From Thermocrispum agreste DSM 44070 (GTDB lineage Bacteria; Actinomycetota; Actinomycetes; Mycobacteriales; Pseudonocardiaceae), in contig NZ_ATYX01000008.1 in the NCBI RefSeq assembly GCF_000427905.1, positions 32,840 to 96,839 on the forward strand: DNA of 64,000 bases, given 5' to 3'. Of the stretch, positions 57,064 through 64,000 are shown piece after piece. Position numbers and translations under genes: made by a program. The number at the start of each line of letters is the position of its first letter. Positions within the stretch are counted from its first letter, which is position 1. The notes beneath the pieces are model-generated. The model was not told the origin of the DNA and ran no database searches. It saw only the letters and a list, made by a program, of their open reading frames with translations.

Positions 57064-57876
57064 TCAGTCCTCGTGCGCCTTCCCCAGTTCCACCGACCGG
57101 TCCCTGGCGGCCTCGATAGCGTCCAGCAGCGCCGCCCGGACGCCGTGCTTCTCCAGCTCACGGATGGCGTTGATGGTCGTCCCGGCAGGCGACGTCACCG
57201 CTTCGCGGAGCAGGACCGGGTGCTCGTCGGACGTGGCCAGCATCTTCGCCGCACCCACCGCCGACTGGATGATCAGTTGCTCGGCGACCGCCCGCGGCAG
57301 CCCGAGCAGGATGCCGGCGTCGATCATGGCTTCCACCAGGTAGTAGAAGTACGCCGGGCCCGACCCGGACAGCGCGGTCACCGCATCCTGCTGGTGTTCC
57401 GGCAGCTCGATGACCTTGCCGACGTGCGACAGCATCTTCTCCACCACGGCGACGTGGTCGGCGGTGGCGTACTGGCCGGGGGAGGCCACGCTCATCGCCT
57501 CGCCGACCAGCATCGGCGTGTTCGGCATGACGCGCACCACCGGCACCTGGCCGAGCCGCCGCTCGAAGAGCGTGGTCGGCAGGCCCGCGCACAGCGAGAC
57601 GATCAGCGTCCGCGAGCTGACCAGCGGCGCCAGATCGGCCAGCAGCGGCTCGATGTCCTGCGGCTTGACCGAGACGACCAGCACGTCGGCGGTCTTGGCC
57701 GCCTCCGCGAGGTCGACACCGCGGATGCCGTACTGCTCGGTGAGCTGCGCGGACCGCTCGGGGTGCCGCTCCACGAAGATCAGCTCGTCCGGCTGGTGGC
57801 CGCCGCGGAGCAGACCGGACAGCAGCGCCTCACCGATCTTGCCTGCACCGACGACCGCGATGACGGGATTGCTCAT
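57064..57876 (-). CDS. proC: Pyrroline-5-carboxylate reductase
   Basis: 270 residues; last step of proline synthesis, P5C to proline with NADPH. N-terminal VVGAGKIGEALLSGLLRGG, then VRVMPNTPMLVGEAMS and the signature ALSGSGPAYFYYLVEAMIDA, ending in REAVTSPAGTTINAIRELE. ATG at 57876 (MSNPVIAVVG); a GTG two codons earlier is possible. With the proline dehydrogenase gene 1 kb away it could set up a proline/P5C redox cycle. Confidence 0.96.
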   Translation of the reverse strand: MSNPVIAVVGAGKIGEALLSGLLRGGHQPDELIFVERHPERSAQLTEQYGIRGVDLAEAAKTADVLVVSVKPQDIEPLLADLAPLVSSRTLIVSLCAGLPTTLFERRLGQVPVVRVMPNTPMLVGEAMSVASPGQYATADHVAVVEKMLSHVGKVIELPEHQQDAVTALSGSGPAYFYYLVEAMIDAGILLGLPRAVAEQLIIQSAVGAAKMLATSDEHPVLLREAVTSPAGTTINAIRELEKHGVRAALLDAIEAARDRSVELGKAHED

Positions 57877-57965
57877 GTGCACACTCTAGAAGCGCACGCC
57901 CGGCATGCGCGGAAAGCATCCGGCTGCGCTCGGTCAACAACCCGCCCCGGCCGGCGGAACCGGAC

Positions 57966-58832
57966 TCACGGACCAGGGGTCAGGGCCAGCTGGCGGGCCT
58001 GGCAGACCAGCTGCCCGCTGGCGTCGAGCACCGTGGCGTCGGAGTCGAACCAGCTCCCGCCGACCGCCCTGCTCTCCACGTGAATGCGCAGCCACCCCGG
58101 CACCGGCCTGCCCCGCAGGTACGCGGTCATCTGCACCGACGGCGCCCATCCCGGGCGGCCGATGAGCAGCGGCATGGGCGGGTTGAGGTCGCCGGCCAGC
58201 AGCGCGAAGTACAGATCGGGCTCGGCGTTCCGCGGCCGCACCCACAGCCGCATCCTCGGCGGCGGTTGCCGGTCCCGCGTGCCCGGTGCCGGGCGCACCG
58301 GCCGCCGCGCCACCTGTGCCGCCGCGCTGGAGTCCAGCCGCACGTCGCATCCCTGGGCGAGCCGGAAGACGCTCGGCCCGACCCCGGGCATCTCCTCGCC
58401 GAGCGGCAGCGCGTTCGCCGGTGGTTCGGCGGGCATCACCGGCAGGTCCACCCACGCGGGCCGCTGCGCAGGCACGCGGCCGATCACCACGGATGCTTCC
58501 ACGCAGCTGCGGCCCCGCTGCTCGACGATCACCGCGATGACCGACGTCTGCCTGCCCACCTTGCGGACGTCCGTGCGCAGCAGCACCGGCCCGAGGCTGG
58601 TGGCCCGGAGGAACTCCGCGCTGACCGAGACCGGCTCGCCGTTGATCCCTTCGTGCTCGCTCGCCACCTGCATGGCCGTGCGCGCGATCAATGCCGTCAC
58701 GAACCCTCCGTGCGGGTGGCCGTTGATGGACCACTCGGACCGCAGGGCCGCGGTGAACGTCCCGTCTCCGAGGGAACGGGCCTGGCTGGCCGTGGCGAAC
58801 GGCACCGGCTGCTCGGTCGCGGACGCAGTCAT
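57966..58832 (-). CDS. Double-hotdog thioesterase-like protein
   Basis: 288 residues. Two hotdog-like halves: the first with SINGHPHGGFVTALIAR and the second with GWAPSVQMTAYLRG and WFDSDATVLDASGQLVCQAR, as in acyl-CoA thioesterases of the TesB type. A Pro/Arg-rich linker lies between. The substrate is unknown. It lies about 90 bases upstream of proC on the same strand. Confidence 0.8.
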   Translation of the reverse strand: MTASATEQPVPFATASQARSLGDGTFTAALRSEWSINGHPHGGFVTALIARTAMQVASEHEGINGEPVSVSAEFLRATSLGPVLLRTDVRKVGRQTSVIAVIVEQRGRSCVEASVVIGRVPAQRPAWVDLPVMPAEPPANALPLGEEMPGVGPSVFRLAQGCDVRLDSSAAAQVARRPVRPAPGTRDRQPPPRMRLWVRPRNAEPDLYFALLAGDLNPPMPLLIGRPGWAPSVQMTAYLRGRPVPGWLRIHVESRAVGGSWFDSDATVLDASGQLVCQARQLALTPGP

Positions 58833-58878
58833 GACGCGATCCCGTCAGCGCTGGTCAAGGGACAGGGACGGACATGGT

Positions 58879-59805
58879 TCATGATCTGCTCACCAACGCG
58901 CGCAGGAAGAACGCTGTGTTCGCGGGTCGCTCGGCAAGCCTGCGCATCAAGTACCCATACCACTGATCGCCGTAGGGAACATAGATCCGAACGGTATCCC
59001 CTGCCGAGGCCAAACGTCGCTGCTCGTCCGGCCGGACGCCGTAAAGGAACTGGAATTCGTAGTCACCGGGGCCGAGCCCGTACGCCTGCGCCCGGTCCTG
59101 CACCACGTCGATCAGCCGGGGGTCGTGAGTGGCGAACATCGGGTACCCGCCGCTGGCCAGCAGCTGGTTGGCGCACCGCACGAAGGCCAGGTCGACCTCG
59201 TGCTGATCCTGGTAGGCGACCTCCGGCGGCTCGGCGTAGGCGCCTTTGACCAGCCGGACGCGGGAACCCGGAACGGCGAGCTCCTTCAGGTCGTCCTCGG
59301 TCCGCCGCAGGTACGACTGCACCACCGCGCCGACGTCCGGCCACGTCGACCGCAGCGAGCGGACGATGCGCAGCGTGGCGTCCGTGGTGGTGTGGTCCTC
59401 CATGTCGATGGTGACGCTGGTGCGGCACTGTTCGGCCGCCGCGCAGATGCGGAAGGCGTTGTCGGCCGCCAGCCGCTCGTCGAGCTTCAAGCCGAGCGCG
59501 GACAGCTTCACGCTCACCTCCGCCCGTGGCGTCAGCTTGGCGGCGTGCAGCTGGTCGAGCAGCTGCAGGTAGGCCTGCACGGTGGTTTCGGCCTGGGCAT
59601 TGTCGGTGACGTCCTCGCCGAGGTAGTCCAGCGTGACGTGCAGGCCTTCGTCGGCCAGGCGCGCCACCACGGCCACCGCGTCCTCGGTGGTCTCCCCGGC
59701 GACGAAGCGCTCGACCACGCTACGGGTCACGGGCGCGGTCTTGACCGCTTTGCGGATCGACTCGGCCTCGGCCGCGGCCAGGATGAGCGAGCGCAACGGG
59801 TTCAC
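58879..59805 (-). CDS. Proline dehydrogenase (monofunctional)
   Basis: 308-residue FAD enzyme of the PutA/PRODH barrel, oxidising proline to P5C and passing electrons to the quinone pool. Visible are SVKLSALGLKLDE, TIDMEDHTTTD, RLVKGAYAEPPEVAY and YEFQFLYGVRPDEQRR with the C-terminal RIYVPYGDQWYGYLMRRLAERP (substrate Arg pair). The P5C dehydrogenase partner is not in the window. GTG/ATG choice at 59805 matches the family N-terminus. Confidence 0.93.
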   Translation of the reverse strand: MNPLRSLILAAAEAESIRKAVKTAPVTRSVVERFVAGETTEDAVAVVARLADEGLHVTLDYLGEDVTDNAQAETTVQAYLQLLDQLHAAKLTPRAEVSVKLSALGLKLDERLAADNAFRICAAAEQCRTSVTIDMEDHTTTDATLRIVRSLRSTWPDVGAVVQSYLRRTEDDLKELAVPGSRVRLVKGAYAEPPEVAYQDQHEVDLAFVRCANQLLASGGYPMFATHDPRLIDVVQDRAQAYGLGPGDYEFQFLYGVRPDEQRRLASAGDTVRIYVPYGDQWYGYLMRRLAERPANTAFFLRALVSRS

Positions 59806-59918
59806 ACCACGAGACTAACCGGATTCCGCCGTTCCGCCGGGTGTCCACCGCGCACCCGGCCCGCGTGGGTGCCGACACGAACGTGCAGCACAGGCCCGGT
59901 ACGGATGCCCGGTGGACG

Positions 59919-60719
59919 TCACTGCCCGAGGTGCAGGCGGGTGAACAACAGCGCTTCCCCGAGCGCTCGCACCCGATCGGCCGGACGGCGCATGCTGCGG
60001 GTGTTGATCTCCAGGATCACCTGACCGGAGAACTCGCTGGCGGCCAGCTTCTCCAGGAATTCCGCGCACGGCTGGTTGCCTTTGCCCGGCAGCAAGTGCT
60101 CGTCCACCGGCCGCCCCGTTCCGTCGGCCAGGTGCACATGGGTCAGGCCCTCGCCCATCCGGTCGGCGAGCGCGAAGACGTCCATCTCCGCGGCCGCCGT
60201 GTGGGAGAGGTCCAGCGTGTAGTGGCGGTAGCCGACGTCGGTGGGATCGATCGACGGATGGAACGCGGACACGCGCCGCTTGCGGGCACCGATCGGCGGC
60301 CGCACCTTGTACATGTTCTCCACCGCGATCTCGACGCCGCTGGACTCCTCCAGCTCGGCCACCAGATCGGCGAATCCTTCGGCGTACCTGCGCTGCCAGC
60401 GGAACGGCGGGTGCACCACCACGGTGCGGGCGCCCAGTTCGAGCGCGGCGTCGACGCTGCGCCGCAGCCGCACCTCGGGGTCTGACGACCACACCCGCTG
60501 GGTGATGAGCAACGACGGCGAATGCACCGACAGCACGGGCACGCCGGTGGAGTCCGACAGCCACTTCAGCGCGGAGACGTCCTGGCTGATGGAGTCGACC
60601 CAGACCATCACCTCGACGCCGTCGAAGCCGAGTTCGGCGGCCAGCTCGAAGCCGACGTTGGCACGCAGCGGCCAGACCGACGCGGTGGACAGTCCGACCG
60701 GGATCGACCGAGTACTCAT
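59919..60719 (-). CDS. TIM-barrel sugar isomerase/epimerase-like protein
   Basis: 266 residues of the AP-endonuclease-2/xylose-isomerase-like barrel. Probable metal ligands are spread in VVHPPFRW, EIAVENMYKV, YTLDLSHTA, VHLADGTG and ILEINTRSM (His/Glu/Asp). It corresponds to the Rv0498 position of the mycobacterial block. Substrate unknown. ATG at 60719 overlaps the stop of the following membrane-protein gene by four bases, so they are coupled; the longer frame to 60965 is a shadow. Confidence 0.85.
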   Translation of the reverse strand: MSTRSIPVGLSTASVWPLRANVGFELAAELGFDGVEVMVWVDSISQDVSALKWLSDSTGVPVLSVHSPSLLITQRVWSSDPEVRLRRSVDAALELGARTVVVHPPFRWQRRYAEGFADLVAELEESSGVEIAVENMYKVRPPIGARKRRVSAFHPSIDPTDVGYRHYTLDLSHTAAAEMDVFALADRMGEGLTHVHLADGTGRPVDEHLLPGKGNQPCAEFLEKLAASEFSGQVILEINTRSMRRPADRVRALGEALLFTRLHLGQ

Positions 60720-62488
60720 CTGGACAGCAGCAACAGCATCGCCGGTGACACCGTCACGACCAGGCCGACCAGCACCGCCATCAGCGTCGTCTGCATGTCC
60801 TCGGCCTTGCGGATCTTGCGCACGATCCACACCAGGCCTGCGGTGACCACCAGCGCGGTGCCCAGTGCCACCACCGGCAGCTGGTTCCACAGCCAGTTGA
60901 ACAACAGCCACACCGCCGCGCCGCCGACCACGCCCAGCGCCAGCTGCACCCCGACGACCAGCCACTGCCTGGCCGGGGACTGCTCTTGCTCGTCGTCCTC
61001 GTCGCCCTGGTCGTCCTGGTCGGACGCCGCCGCCTGCTCGGCGGCGGGCTCCGGCTTGGCCTGCTGACCGCTCAGCAGCTCGGGCTCGTCGTCTGCGTCG
61101 TCGACGGCGGACTCGCCGGAAGCGTCGTAGTCTTCGGCGTAGTTCTCGTCCTCGTAGCCTTCGTCGACGTAGTCGCTGTCCTCGTAGCCTTCGTCGGCGT
61201 AATCGCTGTCGTCGTAGTCCCCGTCGGCGTAGTCGTCGAGCTCGTCGTCCTCGGCGTAATCCGCCTCGTCGTAGGCGTACTCGTCGTCGGCCAGCTCCTC
61301 CTCGGCGTCCTCGACGAAGTCCTCGACCGCGTCGAACTGCTCGGTGTGGCCGTCCTCCGGCGCCATCTGCTGGCGCTGCTCCGGCGGGACCGGCGGGCCG
61401 CCCGGCCCCGGCGTGGGCGGCTGGCCGGGCCGGTTCGCCAGCGTGGTGTCCGCTCCGTTCAGCCGGTCGTCGATGGCACCGGGCGGGACCGGTGCCGCGA
61501 AGGCGGTGCCGGACTTCTCCCCGGCAGCGGCGGGCGGCACGGCCGTTCCGTTGGCGCCGTTGACCCCCTTGCCACCGGTGACCCCGTCGACGCTCTCGAC
61601 GCCCTTGACACCGTTGATCCCGTTGACGCCGCCGGGCCGCAGCGGCGGGGCGAAGCCGGGGTTGCTGCGCTCGGCCGACCGGGGCGGGGGTGGGAAGGCA
61701 GGCTTGCCGTGCTCACCCGCACCCGGCATCGGGGAAAATCCGGTGCCCGTCCGCTCCCCGCCGGGCCGGGCAGGCGGAAACGCCGTACCGGACCGCTCAC
61801 CACGAGGCGGGGTCGGCGGCATGGTCCCAGTTCGGTCACCCGGCCGGTTGGCGGGCGGGAAGGCAGGCTTGCTGTGCTCACCCGCACCCGGCATCGGCGA
61901 GAATCCGGTGCCCGTCCGCTCCCCGCCGGGCCGGGCAGGCGGAAACGCCGTACCGGACCGCTCACCACGAGGCGCGGACGGGAAACCGGTCCCGTTGCGG
62001 TCCCCGGGTGGCGGCACGGGCGCGAAGCCCCGCCCGGTCCGGTTCCCCGGGCCGGGCTGACGCAGCGGTGGGATGTCGTCGCGAGAGGGGCCGTCGTGCG
62101 GTGTGACCGGCTTGATGTCGGTCCTGGTCGTCGCCGTGTCGTCCGGCTGGCCCTGCGGTGGTTTCGGCGCGGGCGGCTTCGGCTGGGCGGCGTCCGGCCC
62201 CGGCCGCGCCACCTCGGTCTTGGTGTCCAGCTCGCCGAGCGAATGCCCGTTGCGCCCAGGCTTGTCGTCGCCGTCGTACCCGGCGTCGTGCCGCTCGGCA
62301 CGAATACGCGCGATGATCTCGTGCGGCGCGGTCGTGGTCAGCTCGGTGTCGGCCGCTTCGTCCGGGCCCTCCGCACGCCGGCGGCGGCGACGACCGGCAC
62401 TGCTGCTGATGTCGGTCTTGCCGTGCTGCGCCAACAGCTCGGCAACAGTGAGCCGCCGCGTGGGCTGTTCACCGTTCTGTCGACTCAT
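60716..62488 (-). CDS. Large membrane protein with repeated Pro/Gly-rich and acidic regions (Rv0497-like)
   Basis: 590 residues. A basic start (RRLTVAELLAQHG, RRRRRR) is followed by ~350 residues of Pro/Gly/Arg-rich sequence with an internal duplication (GERTGTGFSPMPGAGEH twice) and GVNGINGVKG-type repeats. Then comes ~110 residues of Asp/Glu/Tyr-rich sequence with repeated DSDYADEGYE units. At least three helices follow at the C-terminus. Position and C-terminal architecture match Rv0497. Function unknown; the acidic stretch may bind cations or basic partners. ATG at 62488. Confidence 0.82.
   Translation of the reverse strand: MSRQNGEQPTRRLTVAELLAQHGKTDISSSAGRRRRRRAEGPDEAADTELTTTAPHEIIARIRAERHDAGYDGDDKPGRNGHSLGELDTKTEVARPGPDAAQPKPPAPKPPQGQPDDTATTRTDIKPVTPHDGPSRDDIPPLRQPGPGNRTGRGFAPVPPPGDRNGTGFPSAPRGERSGTAFPPARPGGERTGTGFSPMPGAGEHSKPAFPPANRPGDRTGTMPPTPPRGERSGTAFPPARPGGERTGTGFSPMPGAGEHGKPAFPPPPRSAERSNPGFAPPLRPGGVNGINGVKGVESVDGVTGGKGVNGANGTAVPPAAAGEKSGTAFAAPVPPGAIDDRLNGADTTLANRPGQPPTPGPGGPPVPPEQRQQMAPEDGHTEQFDAVEDFVEDAEEELADDEYAYDEADYAEDDELDDYADGDYDDSDYADEGYEDSDYVDEGYEDENYAEDYDASGESAVDDADDEPELLSGQQAKPEPAAEQAAASDQDDQGDEDDEQEQSPARQWLVVGVQLALGVVGGAAVWLLFNWLWNQLPVVALGTALVVTAGLVWIVRKIRKAEDMQTTLMAVLVGLVVTVSPAMLLLLSR
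61692..61976. repeat. 120-bp in-frame direct repeat inside the membrane-protein gene
   Basis: 61692-61811 and 61857-61976 match with only a few mismatches; the offset is 165 bp, exactly 55 codons. It is an in-frame duplication in the Pro-rich segment. Such repeats are prone to copy-number change between strains. Confidence 0.9.
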
Positions 62489-62603
62489 CCCTCTCACCGT
62501 GCCTGATCGCCGATCCGTGCATCACGTGGCGTGACGGCTCGCCAACGGCCTGACAGGGGCTGGTAGCACCGCCAGCGTTGTCACAGCGTTACACGGTACT
62601 GAA

Positions 62604-63602
62604 TCACGCGCGCCTGCGTGCAGGGCCGACCCCGCTCGGGCCCACTTGCTGAGACCAGACTTCACCGTGCGCATCCAGATCCGTGTGGTCCAGCCTGCGC
62701 AAAATCACGCCTTCGCGTAACGCCCAGGGACACAACGTCAATTCGCTCACACCGAGTGCACGCATCGTCGCTTGCGCCACCAGCGCGCCACCCACAAGTT
62801 GATGAGCGCGGCTCGGGCTGACTCCGTCGATCTCCGCCAGGTCCGCCGCGGTCATCCGGGAGATGAACGCGATCAGCTGGCTCAGCGCGGTGTCGGTGAG
62901 TGTGCGGCGCACGCGCGGGCCCGCCGCGGACGGCGCGGCGCCGGTGAGCCTGGCCAGTGACCGGAACGTCTTCGACGTCGCCACCGCGTGGTCCGGCGCA
63001 CCGTTGGCCATGACCTGCTCACGCACCCCGGAAAGCTGCTCGTCCAGCCATGCGCAGGTGTCCACCAGCTCCGACCGGCTGGGCGGATCGTTGCTGAACC
63101 TGGTGCGGGTCACCCGCCCGGCGCCCAACGGCAGGGACAGGGCGGTGTCCGGCACCTCGTCGACACCGATGGCCATTTCCAGTGAGCCGCCCCCGATGTC
63201 CAGCACCAGCAGCCTGCCCGCGGACCATCCGAACCACCGGCGCACGGCAAGGAACGTCAACCTGGCCTCGTCGGCACCGGACAACACCTCGAGGTCGACT
63301 CCGGTGCGCTCGTAGACCTGCCGGAGCACGTCGGCGGCGTTCGTCGCCTCCCGCACCGCGGAGGTCGCGAACGCCATCAGCTCGCTGCAGCCCAGGCGGA
63401 TCGCCGAGTCGCGTGCCGCGGCGACGGCCGCCACCAGGTCCTCCGCACCGTCCTGGCTCAGCTCGCCGTCGGGGGTGATCCGCTCAGCCAGCCGCAGCAT
63501 CGTCTTCTCCGAGTGCGTCGGGGTCGGGTGGCCACCGCGATGCGCATCCACCACCAGCAGATGCGTGGTGTTCGAACCGACGTCGAGGACCCCGAGCCGC
63601 AT
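62604..63602 (-). CDS. ppx: Exopolyphosphatase/GppA-family phosphatase
   Basis: 332 residues of the ASKHA fold. The phosphate-1 loop LDVGSNTTHLLVVD, the second loop DIGGGSLEMAIG and the SAVREATN region are present. There is only the core domain, without the C-terminal HD part of E. coli Ppx. In M. tuberculosis Rv0496, in the same place, hydrolyses short polyphosphate and (p)ppGpp-related substrates. It lies six bases downstream of regX3, so it is probably in the phosphate-responsive operon. Confidence 0.93.
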   Translation of the reverse strand: MRLGVLDVGSNTTHLLVVDAHRGGHPTPTHSEKTMLRLAERITPDGELSQDGAEDLVAAVAAARDSAIRLGCSELMAFATSAVREATNAADVLRQVYERTGVDLEVLSGADEARLTFLAVRRWFGWSAGRLLVLDIGGGSLEMAIGVDEVPDTALSLPLGAGRVTRTRFSNDPPSRSELVDTCAWLDEQLSGVREQVMANGAPDHAVATSKTFRSLARLTGAAPSAAGPRVRRTLTDTALSQLIAFISRMTAADLAEIDGVSPSRAHQLVGGALVAQATMRALGVSELTLCPWALREGVILRRLDHTDLDAHGEVWSQQVGPSGVGPARRRA

Positions 63603-63608
63603 GGCGGG

Positions 63609-64000
63609 TCACGCCTCGAGCTTGTAGCCGAGGCCGCGCACGGTCACCAGGTAGCGCGGCGAGCTCGGGTCGGGTTCGATCTTCGAACGCAGGCGTTTGA
63701 CGTGCACGTCCAGCGTCTTGGTGTCGCCGACGTAGTCCGCGCCCCACACCCGGTCGATCAGCTGGCTGCGGGTGAGGACCCGGCCGACGTTGCGCATCAG
63801 GTACTCCAGCAGGTCGAACTCCTTCAACGGCAGCGCGACCTCCTTGCCGTCGACGGTCACCACGTGCCGCTCGACGTCCATCCGGACCGGCCCGGCGGTG
63901 AGCACCGACGAGGAGTTCCGGTCGGCGGACTTCTCGCCGCGCCGCAGCACCGCGCGGATCCGGGCGACCAGCTCACGCGCCGAGTACGGCTTGGTCACGT
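63609..64000 (-). CDS. regX3: Response regulator RegX3, C-terminal part only
   Basis: The last ~130 residues of an OmpR-family regulator; the 5' end is beyond the window. Visible are the end of the receiver domain with the conserved Lys-Pro (TKPYSARELVARIRAVLRRG) and the winged helix (LPLKEFDLLEYLMRNVGRV, LDVHVKRLRSKIEPDP, LVTVRGLGYKLE). Synteny with ppx, the Rv0497-like gene and proC identifies it as RegX3, which with SenX3 controls phosphate-starvation genes in actinobacteria. Confidence 0.88.
   Translation of the reverse strand, partial: VTKPYSARELVARIRAVLRRGEKSADRNSSSVLTAGPVRMDVERHVVTVDGKEVALPLKEFDLLEYLMRNVGRVLTRSQLIDRVWGADYVGDTKTLDVHVKRLRSKIEPDPSSPRYLVTVRGLGYKLEA

Overview
The window is GC-rich (roughly 70%) actinobacterial DNA with almost entirely co-directional, tightly overlapping genes, mostly on the minus strand. 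Gene content and order closely match a block known from Mycobacterium tuberculosis (regX3 - ppx - membrane protein - TIM barrel - proC - HTH - AURKAIP1-like peptide - galE2-like - acyltransferase - serB-like - glutaredoxin - hemA/C/D/B - hemL - cytochrome c maturation - menA/E/D/G/J). The presence of bldC, a bldN/rsbN pair and a nuo operon at the edge of the block fits a mycelial Pseudonocardiales genome (Saccharopolyspora/Amycolatopsis type) better than a Mycobacterium. That placement is inferred from synteny and protein features, not from a database search.

Layout by coordinate. 1-11068: nuoL (5' end only) back to nuoA, the proton-pumping NADH:menaquinone oxidoreductase (complex I), preceded by a promoter region with two Rex-type operators. 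11190-12145: about 1 kb of non-coding DNA with degenerate 40-bp repeats. 12146-14354: menJ and menG. 15261-17838: a possible small membrane peptide, a secreted M1 aminopeptidase and a DUF3592 protein. 18184-27365: menD, a ScyD/ScyE-like propeller, glmS, a small unknown protein divergent from menE, a secreted SH3 protein, and menA. 27370-31661: a Cds1-like cysteine desulfhydrase, a DUF4229 membrane protein, bldC, a small membrane protein and a MinD/EspI-like ATPase. 31764-36404: ccsB, resB, ccdA, a TlpA-like thioredoxin and a histidine phosphatase (cytochrome c maturation). 36596-45610: hemL, three small membrane proteins, hemB, then hemD-hemC-hemA-rex (transcribed rex first). 46358-50031: a membrane sulfite-oxidase-like protein, a glutaredoxin and an unusual acyl-CoA ligase. 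50284-53731 (plus strand): bldN, rsbN and a SerB-like HAD hydrolase. 53819-60719: acyltransferase, epimerase, AURKAIP1-like peptide, BldC-like HTH protein, proC, thioesterase-like protein, proline dehydrogenase and TIM-barrel isomerase. 60716-64000: a repetitive acidic membrane protein, ppx and the 3' part of regX3.

How it works together: complex I, its menaquinone acceptor, haem, cytochrome c assembly and the NADH/NAD+ sensor Rex are all encoded here. Rex-box-like 18-bp sites lie before both nuoA and rex-hemACD, so redox state probably sets the expression of both. A second theme is development (bldC, bldN-rsbN, a second BldC-like protein). A third is redox and phosphate handling (proline cycle, ppx, regX3).

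The least ordinary features are the repeats. Several intergenic regions hold tandem repeats, and two of them repeat the 3' end, including the stop codon, of the neighbouring gene. There is also a near-perfect 24-bp inverted repeat between menE and its divergent neighbour. No rRNA, tRNA, CRISPR array, IS element or prophage was seen.
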